From contig JAVSLW010000005.1 of assembly GCA_039666455.1 (NCBI GenBank), positions 1 to 46,692 on the forward strand: a stretch of 46,692 nucleotides of DNA. Direction: 5' to 3'. This DNA is from Methanobacterium sp. Its GTDB lineage: Archaea; Methanobacteriota; Methanobacteria; Methanobacteriales; Methanobacteriaceae. A program made the translations under genes and the position numbers. How positions within the stretch are numbered: position 1 is the first letter of the stretch; each line of letters begins with the position of its first letter. Under the pieces are notes generated by a model. It worked only from the letters and a program-made list of their open reading frames with translations. It did not search any database and was not told the origin of the DNA. This document shows positions 16,786 through 24,585 of the stretch, in pieces.

Positions 16786-17337
16786 TCAATCTTTATAAAC
16801 GCCCATCAGTTCCAGATAGGACTTCCGTTCAAATCCGCTTTCGATACCTAATTTTTTGTATAACCTGAAAATTTCCTCAAGGGCATCTTTAAAATCTTCT
16901 CCTTCTTCAATGTCCCTTTCTATTTCTACAAATTTTCCAACTTCAAGCACATGATCCAGTGATATTACATATTCATTGAATAGATAGGTAGTCCTTTCTT
17001 TTTGAACATCAGCTACAGCTTTAAATCCAAGATTTTCTAAAATTGAACCCATTAGTTTGGAATCTTTGACATTAACTTCTATTTCTTTACGTGTTTTACT
17101 CACTTTGTCTATTTTAGCGCCCTTATAGGTAAGAATTATTTCAGAGTCTCCATTGTTAATGGTGGTTTTTCGTATTCTCAATGCTTCATCAGTTTTTTTG
17201 AAATCTCTTAATAATGGATTGTTGAAATATGTATCAATCTGGTGCTCTGTTTTACTTTTTATTGCATTAATTTCGTTTAATTTAGATTCAACTTCATTGA
17301 AACTGTTAACATTAGCTTTAACTTCTACTTCTATCAT
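16786..17337 (-). CDS. CYTH-domain protein (CyaB-like)
   Basis: 183 aa with the N-terminal EVEVKA signature (ExExK), RIRKTT, ILTYKGAK, KEIEVNV, SLDHVLEVGKFVEIERD and the end ERKSYLELM. These charged residues line the triphosphate tunnel of the CYTH superfamily (class IV adenylate cyclase and thiamine triphosphatase relatives). Archaeal members are mostly uncharacterised triphosphate-binding proteins. It sits 71 bp after nrdJ on the same strand, with GGCGATTAA before the ATG. Confidence 0.85.
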   Translation of the reverse strand: MIEVEVKANVNSFNEVESKLNEINAIKSKTEHQIDTYFNNPLLRDFKKTDEALRIRKTTINNGDSEIILTYKGAKIDKVSKTRKEIEVNVKDSKLMGSILENLGFKAVADVQKERTTYLFNEYVISLDHVLEVGKFVEIERDIEEGEDFKDALEEIFRLYKKLGIESGFERKSYLELMGVYKD

Positions 17338-17408
17338 TTAATCGCCTTTAATTAAATTATTGACTGTATTTAGCATTATAATCTATTATGGGATTTTATG
17401 TAATCATA

Positions 17409-19979
17409 TCAATAGGGACAGTTAAATGAGGGGCATCCTCCAGAATATTCTGAACCTGCGCTTAAATATTTTTTATTATTTAAATACAGAACCTGTTTTC
17501 TTTTGCTCCCATATCGATACACAGTAATTCCTTTACATTTAAGTTTATAGGCAAGTAAAATAATTTCTTTTACATCATCAGGGCTTGCATCTGGTGGCAG
17601 GTTCACTGTTTTTGAAACAGCATTATCTGCATGCTTTTGAAAGGTAGCCTGCATCTTTATGTGCCACTTTGGTTCTATATCGTGTGCTGTTACAAATATT
17701 TCTTTTATGTCATCATCGATTTCATTAATATCTTGAATACTGCCTTTTTTAGCGATTTTAGCCATTAATTCCTTGCTATAAAATCCTTTATTTTTTGCTA
17801 GATCTTTAAAAAGCTTATTAACCTCCAGTAACTTTTCGCCTTCCATCACATCACGAACAAAGGAAACAGCAAAGAGAGGTTCAATTCCACTTGTTACGCC
17901 TGCAATCATGCTTATAGTGCCTGTGGGGGCAATAGTAGTTACTGTTGCATTTCTCATTGTAGATATACCTTCTTTATCGTATTTACTTCCTTTGAAATTT
18001 GGAAAAGAGCCTCTTCTCTTTCCAAATTTGACAGAGGCTTCTTTAGCATGAAAATTAATAAATTCCATTATTTTTTCTGCTGTATCAAGTGCATCCTGGG
18101 AATCATAAGGAATTCCAAGCATTATAAGCATTTCTGCAAATCCCATAACTCCCAAACCAATTTTCCGGTTTTTAAGGGTTTCAGTTTCTATTTTTTGGAG
18201 GGGAAAACTGTTAATATCAATTACATTATCTAAAAAGTGCACCGCAGTTTTAACAGTTCTTTTTAACTTATCAAAATCAATTTTATTATTTTTAACCATT
18301 TTTACAAGATTAATAGAGCCTAAATTGCATGATTCATAATTAAAAAGGGGTTGTTCACCGCAATTATGGATATAAAATCCATTTGCATCAAATGCATTGA
18401 TTCCCGGAATTTGGATGTCGTAAACTTCCTCTATGCAATCTGGAACTATTTTATCTACAGTTGCAGTAAAACATCCGGGCTTCATTTTTCTTTTACAGCT
18501 ATTTATAACTCTATTAAGCCTCTCTGATTTATCCGGATCATCAAAACCAATTAGATCATGGAAATAGAACATATTTTCATCGGATATTATGATTTCATGC
18601 TGTGAAATTCTTGAGATTATTCCAAATCTTAAAAGCATACGCTGAATTGATTTAAGAATTTCAGGATCATTTTGAAATCTTATGCTGACTCCTTCAATTC
18701 CACTTTCATCCAGAGAACCATCTGCATCAAATAATCCTTTAATCAGGCCCTTACAAAACCTGGAAGATGATTTCTCCATCTTTTCGGGGACTGTTTTTCT
18801 TCCAGATAAACCGATTAAATACCCTTCTTTTTCGCTGAACTCTCCCATCCAACCATTAAAATTTCTATGATTGTTTAAAACAATCTTATCTCCATTTTTA
18901 AGATTTTTAACCATTTCCCATTCAGTTTTCATCCTGTACTTTGTTAATCCATTCACTTTCAAGACCTTATGATCCTCGGTGAGGCGTAACTTGAAACCTT
19001 CTTTTGTTTTTAATTTATAAACAGGTTTTTTTCCAGTCGAAAAAAACCCTGATGCATTCCATTTTTCACCATTCAAAATAGCAGTAAAACCTCTGTCAAT
19101 TAGTTCTTTGACCTGTCGTGGACCTTTTTCAGTCATTATCCATGTATCTGAAGTAACGCAGGGATTTGTAGCCTGGATTTTACCTGCATAAGGGACTGTG
19201 TTTTTTCTGTTTATTTCATCCTGGAATATAATTCCAGGATCTCCGCATTTCCACGCAGTTCTGGCTATCAGTTCAAATACATCATGGGCACGTAGTTTTT
19301 TTACAGTGTTTCCATTTCTTGGGTTTATTAACCTGTATTTCTCATCATTTTCTACTTTTTTCATAAATTCATCACTGACTGCTACAGAAAGGTTAAAATT
19401 ATTTAAAACACCTTCCTGTTCCTTTACAGTAATAAACTCAATTATATCGGGATGATTGACATCCAGTATCCCCATATTTGCGCCTCTTCTTCTTCCTCCC
19501 TGTTTTATAACATCTGTTGCAACATCAAAAATCCGCATAAATGATACTGGCCCTGAAGCCACACCTTTTGTTGATTTTACAATATCTCCTTTTGGCCTAA
19601 GATTTGAAAATGAAAATCCCACGCCTCCACCTGATTTATGGATAATTGCCATGTTTTTAAGGGCGTTGAATATTCCCTCTATCGAGTCCTCTACAGGCAG
19701 GACAAAACATGCTGAAAGCTGGTTAATAGGAGTACCAGCATTCATAAGGGTTGGAGAATTAGGGAGAAATTCAAGTCTGGACATTACACCATAAAAGTCT
19801 TCTTCTGTTTTGTCCACATCAGCGTCTTTATATAAGTTATCTGCACTGGATACAGCATTTGAAACTCTTTTAAACATATATTCAGGCGTTTCAATCACTT
19901 TACCTTCTTCATCTTTAAGTAAATATCTTTTTTGAAGAATTTTCATGGTATTTAATGAAAATTTCAATTTATCATCCAT
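17409..19979 (-). CDS. nrdJ: B12-dependent ribonucleotide reductase with intein
   Basis: Class II (adenosylcobalamin) ribonucleoside-diphosphate reductase. The 856-codon frame contains a 266-residue intein (codons 274-539), and the mature enzyme would be 590 aa. Extein motifs: FLPNSPTLMNAG, LSACFVLP (disulfide Cys91), GGGVGFSFS, NP-C-GEQPL (thiyl-radical Cys, split by the intein), YESCNLGSINL, and TTIAPTGTISMIAG. The tail ends GGCPSFNCPY, the cysteine pair that re-reduces the active site. First ATG at 19979 lacks a ribosome binding site. A strong GGAGGAG lies 30-36 nt upstream, placed for an in-frame ATT at 20003. Divergent from a winged-helix gene. Confidence 0.93.
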   Translation of the reverse strand: MDDKLKFSLNTMKILQKRYLLKDEEGKVIETPEYMFKRVSNAVSSADNLYKDADVDKTEEDFYGVMSRLEFLPNSPTLMNAGTPINQLSACFVLPVEDSIEGIFNALKNMAIIHKSGGGVGFSFSNLRPKGDIVKSTKGVASGPVSFMRIFDVATDVIKQGGRRRGANMGILDVNHPDIIEFITVKEQEGVLNNFNLSVAVSDEFMKKVENDEKYRLINPRNGNTVKKLRAHDVFELIARTAWKCGDPGIIFQDEINRKNTVPYAGKIQATNPCVTSDTWIMTEKGPRQVKELIDRGFTAILNGEKWNASGFFSTGKKPVYKLKTKEGFKLRLTEDHKVLKVNGLTKYRMKTEWEMVKNLKNGDKIVLNNHRNFNGWMGEFSEKEGYLIGLSGRKTVPEKMEKSSSRFCKGLIKGLFDADGSLDESGIEGVSIRFQNDPEILKSIQRMLLRFGIISRISQHEIIISDENMFYFHDLIGFDDPDKSERLNRVINSCKRKMKPGCFTATVDKIVPDCIEEVYDIQIPGINAFDANGFYIHNCGEQPLFNYESCNLGSINLVKMVKNNKIDFDKLKRTVKTAVHFLDNVIDINSFPLQKIETETLKNRKIGLGVMGFAEMLIMLGIPYDSQDALDTAEKIMEFINFHAKEASVKFGKRRGSFPNFKGSKYDKEGISTMRNATVTTIAPTGTISMIAGVTSGIEPLFAVSFVRDVMEGEKLLEVNKLFKDLAKNKGFYSKELMAKIAKKGSIQDINEIDDDIKEIFVTAHDIEPKWHIKMQATFQKHADNAVSKTVNLPPDASPDDVKEIILLAYKLKCKGITVYRYGSKRKQVLYLNNKKYLSAGSEYSGGCPSFNCPY
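18363..19160 (-). other. Intein in NrdJ, with degenerate endonuclease
   Basis: Protein-splicing element of 266 residues from Cys274 (CVTSDTWIMTEKGPRQV, block A) to Asn539 (NAFDANGFYIHN, block G), followed by extein Cys540. Block B LTEDHKVL is present. The LAGLIDADG region is short: the second motif LIKGLFDADGS is intact, but the first (GYLIGLSGRKTV) has lost its acidic residue. So splicing is probably functional and homing activity probably lost. The insertion splits the motif NPCGE directly before the radical cysteine, so that residue serves both as splicing nucleophile and as catalytic residue. Confidence 0.92.
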
Positions 19980-20064
19980 TTCAGCTGATTGGGAGAACTT
20001 AATTTTTTACTCCTCCTTACCTCTTCAGTTAAAAATAAGTTATCTAAATGCAATCTTATTATAT

Positions 20065-20523
20065 ATGATTACCATTACTAAAAAAGAGAATATAGTTTTA
20101 AATCAAATTAAATATTTTCAATCAGAATACTGCAATGGTGTTCCTTATAATATTTTAAAATTAGATTCAAATTTATCTGAAATTGATTTAAGAGATATTC
20201 TTGGGAATTTAGAGAATAAAGATCTTATTTCTAAATCTGACGATTATATACTTACAAAAGGAACAGAATCTAAAATTAATGTTGTTGATTCACAGGCAGA
20301 AGTATTAAAAGAAGATTTAAACCAAACTGGAAAAAAAGCATTTGAAATAATTAAAAATAAGTCAAAAAATGGGCTTATTTCAAGATATGTTTTAGAGGGA
20401 AATCTTCTTTATGGCGATTTGAAACTCAGCAACATTCAAATGTATCATTTGATTATTGAACTTGAAAACAAAGGCCTGATTAAAAAAATACAGATGAAAG
20501 ATGGTGAATATTATTCTTTGTAA
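20065..20523 (+). CDS. Winged-helix-like protein divergent from nrdJ
   Basis: 152 aa from ATG at 20065 (MITITKKENIVLNQIKYF). The reading frame is open further upstream to 19945, but that part overlaps nrdJ on the other strand. Two similar halves each look like a winged helix: DLRDILGNLENKDLISKSDDYILT in the first and ISRYVLEGN...MYHLIIELENKGLIKKIQMKDGEYY in the second. No ribosome binding site precedes the ATG, but TTAAAAATA about 27-35 nt upstream could be the TATA box of a leaderless mRNA. A regulator of nrdJ is possible from position only. Confidence 0.55.
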   Translation: MITITKKENIVLNQIKYFQSEYCNGVPYNILKLDSNLSEIDLRDILGNLENKDLISKSDDYILTKGTESKINVVDSQAEVLKEDLNQTGKKAFEIIKNKSKNGLISRYVLEGNLLYGDLKLSNIQMYHLIIELENKGLIKKIQMKDGEYYSL

Positions 20524-20597
20524 CTATATTATGTCTCTATATTATTTAATAAGGATGTATAACCCGTTTTTTGATTTAAAGAGTAGCAATGATTATA

Positions 20598-20611
20598 AAA
20601 ATATTTAAATA
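20598..20611 (+). promoter_or_regulatory. TATA box of hsp20
   Basis: AAATATTTAAATA lies about 35-47 nt before the hsp20 ATG and is the clearest TATA match in this gap. The gene's ribosome binding site is GGTGATTTT immediately before the ATG. Confidence 0.5.
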
Positions 20612-20644
20612 CTTGTTTTAATAAAAGTAATATCTGGTGATTTT

Positions 20645-20947
20645 ATGGTTGAAGAAGAAAAGCAAAAAATTCCTGTGTCTCCTGCAGCATTTATTTATCA
20701 TACTGAAGATGAATACATCATGGAAATAGAGCTTCCAGGAGTAAATAAAGATGAAATTGATGTTAAAATAACAGAAAATACCTTTTGTGTTCGTGCACCA
20801 AGAAAAAACATGGAATATACTGGCTGCTGGGTTTTGGCCCACGAATTCAATGCTGATAAAAGCAGTGCATCCTTTGAAAATGGTCTTTTAACTGTTAGAG
20901 TTCCTATTGTAGAATCAAAAGAAAGTAAAAAAGTTCCAGTAGACTAA
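20645..20947 (+). CDS. Small heat shock protein (Hsp20/alpha-crystallin)
   Basis: 100 aa, short for the family, essentially only the alpha-crystallin domain: DEYIMEIELPGVNKDEIDVKI, then FCVRAP and ASFENGLLTVRVPIVE with the conserved G-L at the end of the domain. The N-terminal arm is only about 15 residues and there is no C-terminal IxI anchoring motif, so large oligomers are doubtful. ATP-independent holdase activity is the family role. Monocistronic between the winged-helix gene and galE. Confidence 0.88.
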   Translation: MVEEEKQKIPVSPAAFIYHTEDEYIMEIELPGVNKDEIDVKITENTFCVRAPRKNMEYTGCWVLAHEFNADKSSASFENGLLTVRVPIVESKESKKVPVD

Positions 20948-21014
20948 ACCGTCGAACAGTTTCAAAAGCTCTGCTTTTTGATGCATTCGAAAATCAAAGA
21001 TTTATTTAAAGGAA

Positions 21015-21104
21015 TTAAAATCTAAGTCCAGGAACAGGGATTAAATTCAGAGGGAAGGATGTACATAAAACTATAACTCCAGTTATAAGTGCTCCCGATT
21101 TCAT
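21015..21104 (-). CDS. Possible 29-aa hydrophobic peptide or gene remnant
   Basis: ATG at 21104 to TAA at 21015 encodes MKSGALITGVIVL... with a hydrophobic stretch and a proline-rich end. It resembles the first segment of small Methanobacteriales membrane proteins that would continue with another membrane segment, so a truncated remnant is as likely as a real peptide. Confidence 0.22.
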   Translation of the reverse strand: MKSGALITGVIVLCTSFPLNLIPVPGLRF

Positions 21105-21143
21105 TATGGCCCCAAACAGATTAAATATTATTTTTAGCTATGG

Positions 21144-21239
21144 TCAGGGATTATATCTCATTTTAAGAAGCAATGTTAATATAATACCTGTAATTAAACC
21201 AACTGCAACCTCTTTCCAGTCAATTTTCTTTAAATCCAT
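21144..21239 (-). CDS. Possible 31-aa single-span membrane peptide or remnant
   Basis: ATG at 21239 to TGA at 21144 encodes MDLKKIDWKEVAVGLITGII... with a charged amphipathic start and one hydrophobic segment. The WKEV-VG-I-G pattern is what I recall at the start of longer small archaeal membrane proteins, so this may be a truncated gene. A TATA-like AAATTTATAA lies very close upstream. Confidence 0.25.
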   Translation of the reverse strand: MDLKKIDWKEVAVGLITGIILTLLLKMRYNP

Positions 21240-21308
21240 AGTTATAAATTTATGGTTTTTCTATAAATAATTTGAAGCTGATTCATAGAAAAAATCAGGG
21301 GTAAAATA

Positions 21309-22283
21309 ATGATACTTATAGTAGGTGGAGCAGGATACATAGGCTCTCATTTAAACAAAGAAATCAGTAAAAAAGGTTATAAAACCGTTGTTTTTGATAA
21401 TTTAAGTTATGGATATGAAAAATTCGTAAAATGGGGAATTTTCGAGCGGGGAGATCTTGGAGATATTGAAGATATAAGAAGAGTTTTTAAGAAGTACAGA
21501 ATTGAGGCAGTGATGCATTTTGCTGCTTTCACTTATGTGGGAGAGTCTGTAGAAGACCCTCAAAAATACTACATGAACAACGTTAAAAATACGTTGAACC
21601 TCCTTCAGGTGATGCTTGAAGAAAATGTAAAATATTTTGTGTTTTCTTCAACATGTGCAACTTATGGAAATCCTGCCCGAATACCCATAACTGAAAACCA
21701 TCCTCAAAATCCAATAAATCCATATGGGAAGAGTAAATTAATTGTCGAAGAGATACTGAAAGATTACAGTGATGCTTATGGCTTAAAATATGCTTCTTTG
21801 AGGTATTTCAATGCTGCAGGGGCAGATCCAGACTGTGAAATTGGTGAAATGCATGACCCTGAAACTCATCTTATTCCTCTGGTTTTAGATGCGGCTTCCT
21901 CCAAAAGAGAGGATATAAAAATTTTTGGGACAGATTACGATACTTCTGATGGTACATGTATCAGGGATTACATCCATGTAACTGATCTGGCTGATGCCCA
22001 TATTTTAGCCCTTGAATACCTTCAAAAAGGAGGTAAAAGTGACATTTTTAACCTGGGTAATGGTAATGGCTTTTCTGTAAAAGAAGTTATTGAAACAGCT
22101 CGGGAAATAACTGGTAAACCGATTAAAGAGGTTGAAGTGGAGAGAAGACCTGGAGATCCCCCAGTTTTAATTGGAAGTTCAAAAAAGGCCATGGAAATAC
22201 TGAAATGGAAACCAAAGTACCATGATCTTTCCAGGATAATTGAAACTGCATGGAAATGGCATAAGAAGGTGAACAATAGCTAA
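21309..22283 (+). CDS. galE: UDP-glucose 4-epimerase
   Basis: Extended SDR enzyme of 324 aa. NAD site GGAGYIGSHL at the N-terminus, FAAFTYVGESV, SSTCATYGNP and the catalytic YGKSK (YxxxK), followed by RYFNAAGADPDCEIGE and GTCIRDYIHVTDLADAH, which are GalE-type substrate-binding motifs. It interconverts UDP-glucose and UDP-galactose, feeding glycan and S-layer or pseudomurein sugar precursors. That use is inferred. GGGGT lies just upstream of the ATG. The convergent DUF131 gene ends 6 bp after its stop. Confidence 0.93.
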   Translation: MILIVGGAGYIGSHLNKEISKKGYKTVVFDNLSYGYEKFVKWGIFERGDLGDIEDIRRVFKKYRIEAVMHFAAFTYVGESVEDPQKYYMNNVKNTLNLLQVMLEENVKYFVFSSTCATYGNPARIPITENHPQNPINPYGKSKLIVEEILKDYSDAYGLKYASLRYFNAAGADPDCEIGEMHDPETHLIPLVLDAASSKREDIKIFGTDYDTSDGTCIRDYIHVTDLADAHILALEYLQKGGKSDIFNLGNGNGFSVKEVIETAREITGKPIKEVEVERRPGDPPVLIGSSKKAMEILKWKPKYHDLSRIIETAWKWHKKVNNS

Positions 22284-22289
22284 ATTTTT

Positions 22290-22523
22290 CTAAGAGCCGC
22301 CCCTGTAAAACAATATGTAATATAAAACCATTAGTATAATTGCAAAAATTACACCAATAATAATTAAACGTTTATCATTCCCAAAAATGATTGGAATGGG
22401 CCCTATCATTATTACTCCACCAATATGTACTTCCTCTGTTTTTGAAGTTGATTGCAGCACCGATCCTATAAATATAATGATTATTCCAATGAATACAGCA
22501 ATAATTCCTGCTATTATCAGCAT
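22290..22523 (-). CDS. DUF131-type small membrane protein
   Basis: 77 aa with two hydrophobic spans, about 3-24 and 54-72, separated by GGVIMIGPIPIIFGNDKR, which is the recognisable core of the archaeal DUF131/TIGR00304 family. Function unknown. It follows the THUMP gene by 40 bp on the same strand and is probably co-transcribed. Confidence 0.7.
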   Translation of the reverse strand: MLIIAGIIAVFIGIIIIFIGSVLQSTSKTEEVHIGGVIMIGPIPIIFGNDKRLIIIGVIFAIILMVLYYILFYRGGS

Positions 22524-22563
22524 ACTGGTATTGATGGTATCACCTGAATTTTTGACTTTGAGC

Positions 22564-23118
22564 CTACCTTTTTTTTAAAATTTGATGCGGCTTTAGAACA
22601 CTTATTCCAGTATCATCACCAACTACTTCAATTTGAACAACCCAATCAGGATTTTCAGTCTCTAAAGATTGAGGATCCAGAGATTCGTCTAATTTATCAA
22701 GGAGTTCATTGGTAACTGCATCAATTAATTCTTCTTTTGATTTTATATGCCTCCTTCCTCTTAAGTCAGCTCTAACTACAAATGAATCGCCAGGCTTCAT
22801 TTTTTTCCGGGAAATGACCCATGCTTTCTCTAAAATAGTGTCAATGTTTGTTTTTACCACCACATCGATAGGGACAACTTTAGATATAACTGTTGTTGGA
22901 GTTTCGCTTAATATTGCCACTGCTTCTTCTGGATCCATTGTTAATTCCACAAGGACCACGTTAGGATACTGAGATTCTTTTATATAGAGAACGGGCTCAT
23001 AACTTGAAAGAGCAAGCTCTATTTCCTCTATTCCAATTAATTCTTCACCAGTATAAGAATCTTTATGACCTTGAAGGGTTACAAGGAGATTAAAGCTATC
23101 TATTGGTTTAATATACAC
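22564..23118 (-). CDS. THUMP-domain RNA-binding protein
   Basis: 184 aa. FNLLVTLQGHKDSYTGEELIGIEEIE at the start and KPGDSFVVRADLRGRRHIKSKEELIDAV in the second half fit stand-alone archaeal THUMP proteins related to Tan1, which bind tRNA for modification by a partner enzyme. No catalytic domain is fused. The start is odd: GTG at 23118 lies directly against the GGGGGT element, whereas an ATT at 23112 has that element at normal spacing. Both starts are possible. Confidence 0.75.
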   Translation of the reverse strand: MYIKPIDSFNLLVTLQGHKDSYTGEELIGIEEIELALSSYEPVLYIKESQYPNVVLVELTMDPEEAVAILSETPTTVISKVVPIDVVVKTNIDTILEKAWVISRKKMKPGDSFVVRADLRGRRHIKSKEELIDAVTNELLDKLDESLDPQSLETENPDWVVQIEVVGDDTGISVLKPHQILKKR

Positions 23119-23191
23119 ACCCCCAAATTAATATACCAATAAAAATTATATCAATATATATGTAACCCGGAGATATTAAAACTTTGTTATG

Positions 23192-23238
23192 TTTTACAAT
23201 ATGGGGGCTTTCAGCTTCTGTGCTGGACGCATTCTACA
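23192..23238 (+). repeat. Degenerate intergenic repeat, copy C
   Basis: TTTTACAATATGGGGGCTTTCA followed by GCTGGACGCATTCTAC, similar to copies A (625-664) and B (2390-2430). It lies about 140 bp before tnpB and could belong to the left part of that element or be independent of it. Confidence 0.35.
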
Positions 23239-23377
23239 ATTTATCTAATTTCTGAAAGAGTACTATGATTTCTATAAGTCATTAGATGAATTTTCAGATT
23301 AATACTTAAATCAAAGGGTTAAATACTGTGAAAACATGTATTATAATAAATAATGAAACCAGAATTAGACAAAAACG

Positions 23378-24559
23378 ATGAAAACCGTGACCAAATCCTA
23401 TAAATATAGAATATATCCGAATAAAGAGCAACAGGATATATTAGAATTTAACATGGGCAGCGCACGCTTTGTTTTCAACCATGTTAAAGTCATGTATGAA
23501 GTATATAGAAAACAGGCAGTGGAATATGGTTTAAAACCAGTATATGCAAACAGGAAACTGTTTAATAACATATTAAATGATTTAAAGAAGCATCATCCAT
23601 TTTTAAAAGAAGCTAACAGCACAGCCCTTCAAAAAGCATATGATAACCTCAATGCCTATAAAATGATGGGTAAAGGAAATGGATGGGTAAAATTCAAATC
23701 CCGTAAAAATCCTGTGCAATCATTCAGAACCTTAAACGCTAAAATAGTGGAGGGGAAATTGAAATTACCCAAAATTAAGAGCCTAATCCCTATGAAGTAC
23801 AGTCGCAAAGTTCGTGGAGACATATTAACTGCAACCATCAGTAGAAACAACTCTAACCAATATTTTGTAAGTTTCAATGTTAAAAACAGTCCTGTTAAAC
23901 AATTAAAGAAAACTAATCAAGTAGTGGGCATTGATCTTGGATTAAAAAATCTGGCAACATTTAGTAACGGCTTTAAAACAGGTAAAATCCATTTAAAAGA
24001 GGTTGACAACAAAATAAGGAGATATAATCAAATCATAAGTAAAAGAGTTAAGAATGGGTGTAATTGGCTGAAAGCGAAAACCAAGCTTAACCAATTATAC
24101 TGGAAGAAAAAGAATATTATAAATGATTTTCTACATAAAACAACAACACGAATAGTACAAGAATTTGATAAAATCTATGTTGGAAATGTGAACAGCCAGT
24201 TAGGATTGAAAAATAAGTATTTAGCAAGAACTACAGCAGATCAACACTGGTTTGAGTTCAAGCGACAATTAGAATATAAGTCTGATTGGTATGATAAACA
24301 TTTCAGAGTTGTTAATGAAAAATACACTTCTAAAACTTGCAGTAATTGTGGATATGTTACAGAAGTTTTGGATTTGAATATTCGCAGATGGATATGTCCT
24401 GATTGTGGTTGTGACCATGATAGAGATGTTAATGCTGCACGCAATATGAAAACCTTGAATGACAAACAACGTCATTCAAGGTTTTTTCTAACCGTAGGAA
24501 CTACGGGGATTGCCTTTGGTAAAACCAGTAAAATAACTGGTGGATTAGGAATCCATTGA
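23378..24559 (+). CDS. tnpB: TnpB RNA-guided nuclease-like protein
   Basis: 393 aa OrfB/TnpB. Helix-turn-helix start KSYKYRIYPNKEQQDIL, RuvC-I GIDLGLKNLATF (Asp186), zinc ribbon CSNC...CPDC (Cys321, 324, 340, 343) and RuvC-III DHDRDVNAARN (Asp350). At RuvC-II the usual I-V-E-D-L-N is IYVGNVN, so the catalytic Glu position is Gly269. The following WFEFKRQLEYKS (Glu293, Glu299) is retained. Active TnpBs are omega-RNA-guided DNA nucleases. This variant is either using a relocated Glu or is nuclease-dead. I recall VGN-type copies as common in archaea. The reading frame is intact, and its 3' end overlaps the right-end structures. Confidence 0.9.
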   Translation: MKTVTKSYKYRIYPNKEQQDILEFNMGSARFVFNHVKVMYEVYRKQAVEYGLKPVYANRKLFNNILNDLKKHHPFLKEANSTALQKAYDNLNAYKMMGKGNGWVKFKSRKNPVQSFRTLNAKIVEGKLKLPKIKSLIPMKYSRKVRGDILTATISRNNSNQYFVSFNVKNSPVKQLKKTNQVVGIDLGLKNLATFSNGFKTGKIHLKEVDNKIRRYNQIISKRVKNGCNWLKAKTKLNQLYWKKKNIINDFLHKTTTRIVQEFDKIYVGNVNSQLGLKNKYLARTTADQHWFEFKRQLEYKSDWYDKHFRVVNEKYTSKTCSNCGYVTEVLDLNIRRWICPDCGCDHDRDVNAARNMKTLNDKQRHSRFFLTVGTTGIAFGKTSKITGGLGIH

Positions 24560-24583
24560 CCTCTTCAGGTCATGGTAGTTCAA
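24491..24583 (+). ncRNA. Putative omega-RNA / right-end hairpin series
   Basis: Four consecutive perfect or near-perfect hairpins: CCGTAG-GAA-CTACGG (24492-24506), ACCAGT/ACTGGT (24524-24541), GGATT-AGG-AATCC (24542-24554), and CCA-t-TGACCT-CTTC-AGGTCA-TGG (24553-24575) with a bulged T. The last two share bases and are mutually exclusive. This is the expected form of a TnpB guide-RNA scaffold that overlaps the tnpB 3' end. The guide would be the bases after about 24583, which begin ATCTATACACTATTG and lie in the 3' end of the amidohydrolase gene. Confidence 0.6.
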
Positions 24584-24585
24584 AT

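Larger units (their letters stand above)
20948..21308. other. Intergenic region with two hydrophobic mini-ORFs
   Basis: 361 bp between hsp20 and galE. Apart from the two very short minus-strand frames listed separately (21015-21104 and 21144-21239), no gene is seen. The galE ribosome binding site CAGGGGTAAAA is at its right end. Confidence 0.5.
23378..24583 (+). mobile_element. IS605-family TnpB-only element (left end not resolved)
   Basis: The element contains only tnpB (no TnpA-like Y1 transposase) and ends on the right in a structured sequence whose last hairpin (24553-24575) has a bulged T in its stem, a typical feature of IS200/IS605 ends, followed by TAGTTCAA. The left boundary is somewhere in 23240-23377 and is not given here. 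ATCTAAT/ATTAGAT arms at 23243-23249 and 23281-23287 may belong to it. The right end abuts the stop codon of the amidohydrolase gene. Movement would need a TnpA supplied elsewhere. Confidence 0.75.

Noticed and set aside
19945..20064. Long N-terminal extension of the winged-helix protein
   Set aside because: It would overlap the start of nrdJ and cover the shared promoter gap. The ATG at 20065 fits the protein similarity between halves better.
23119..23377. Exact left end of the TnpB element
   Set aside because: An inverted repeat ATCTAAT/ATTAGAT is visible, but no sequence comparison allows the boundary or TAM to be fixed.
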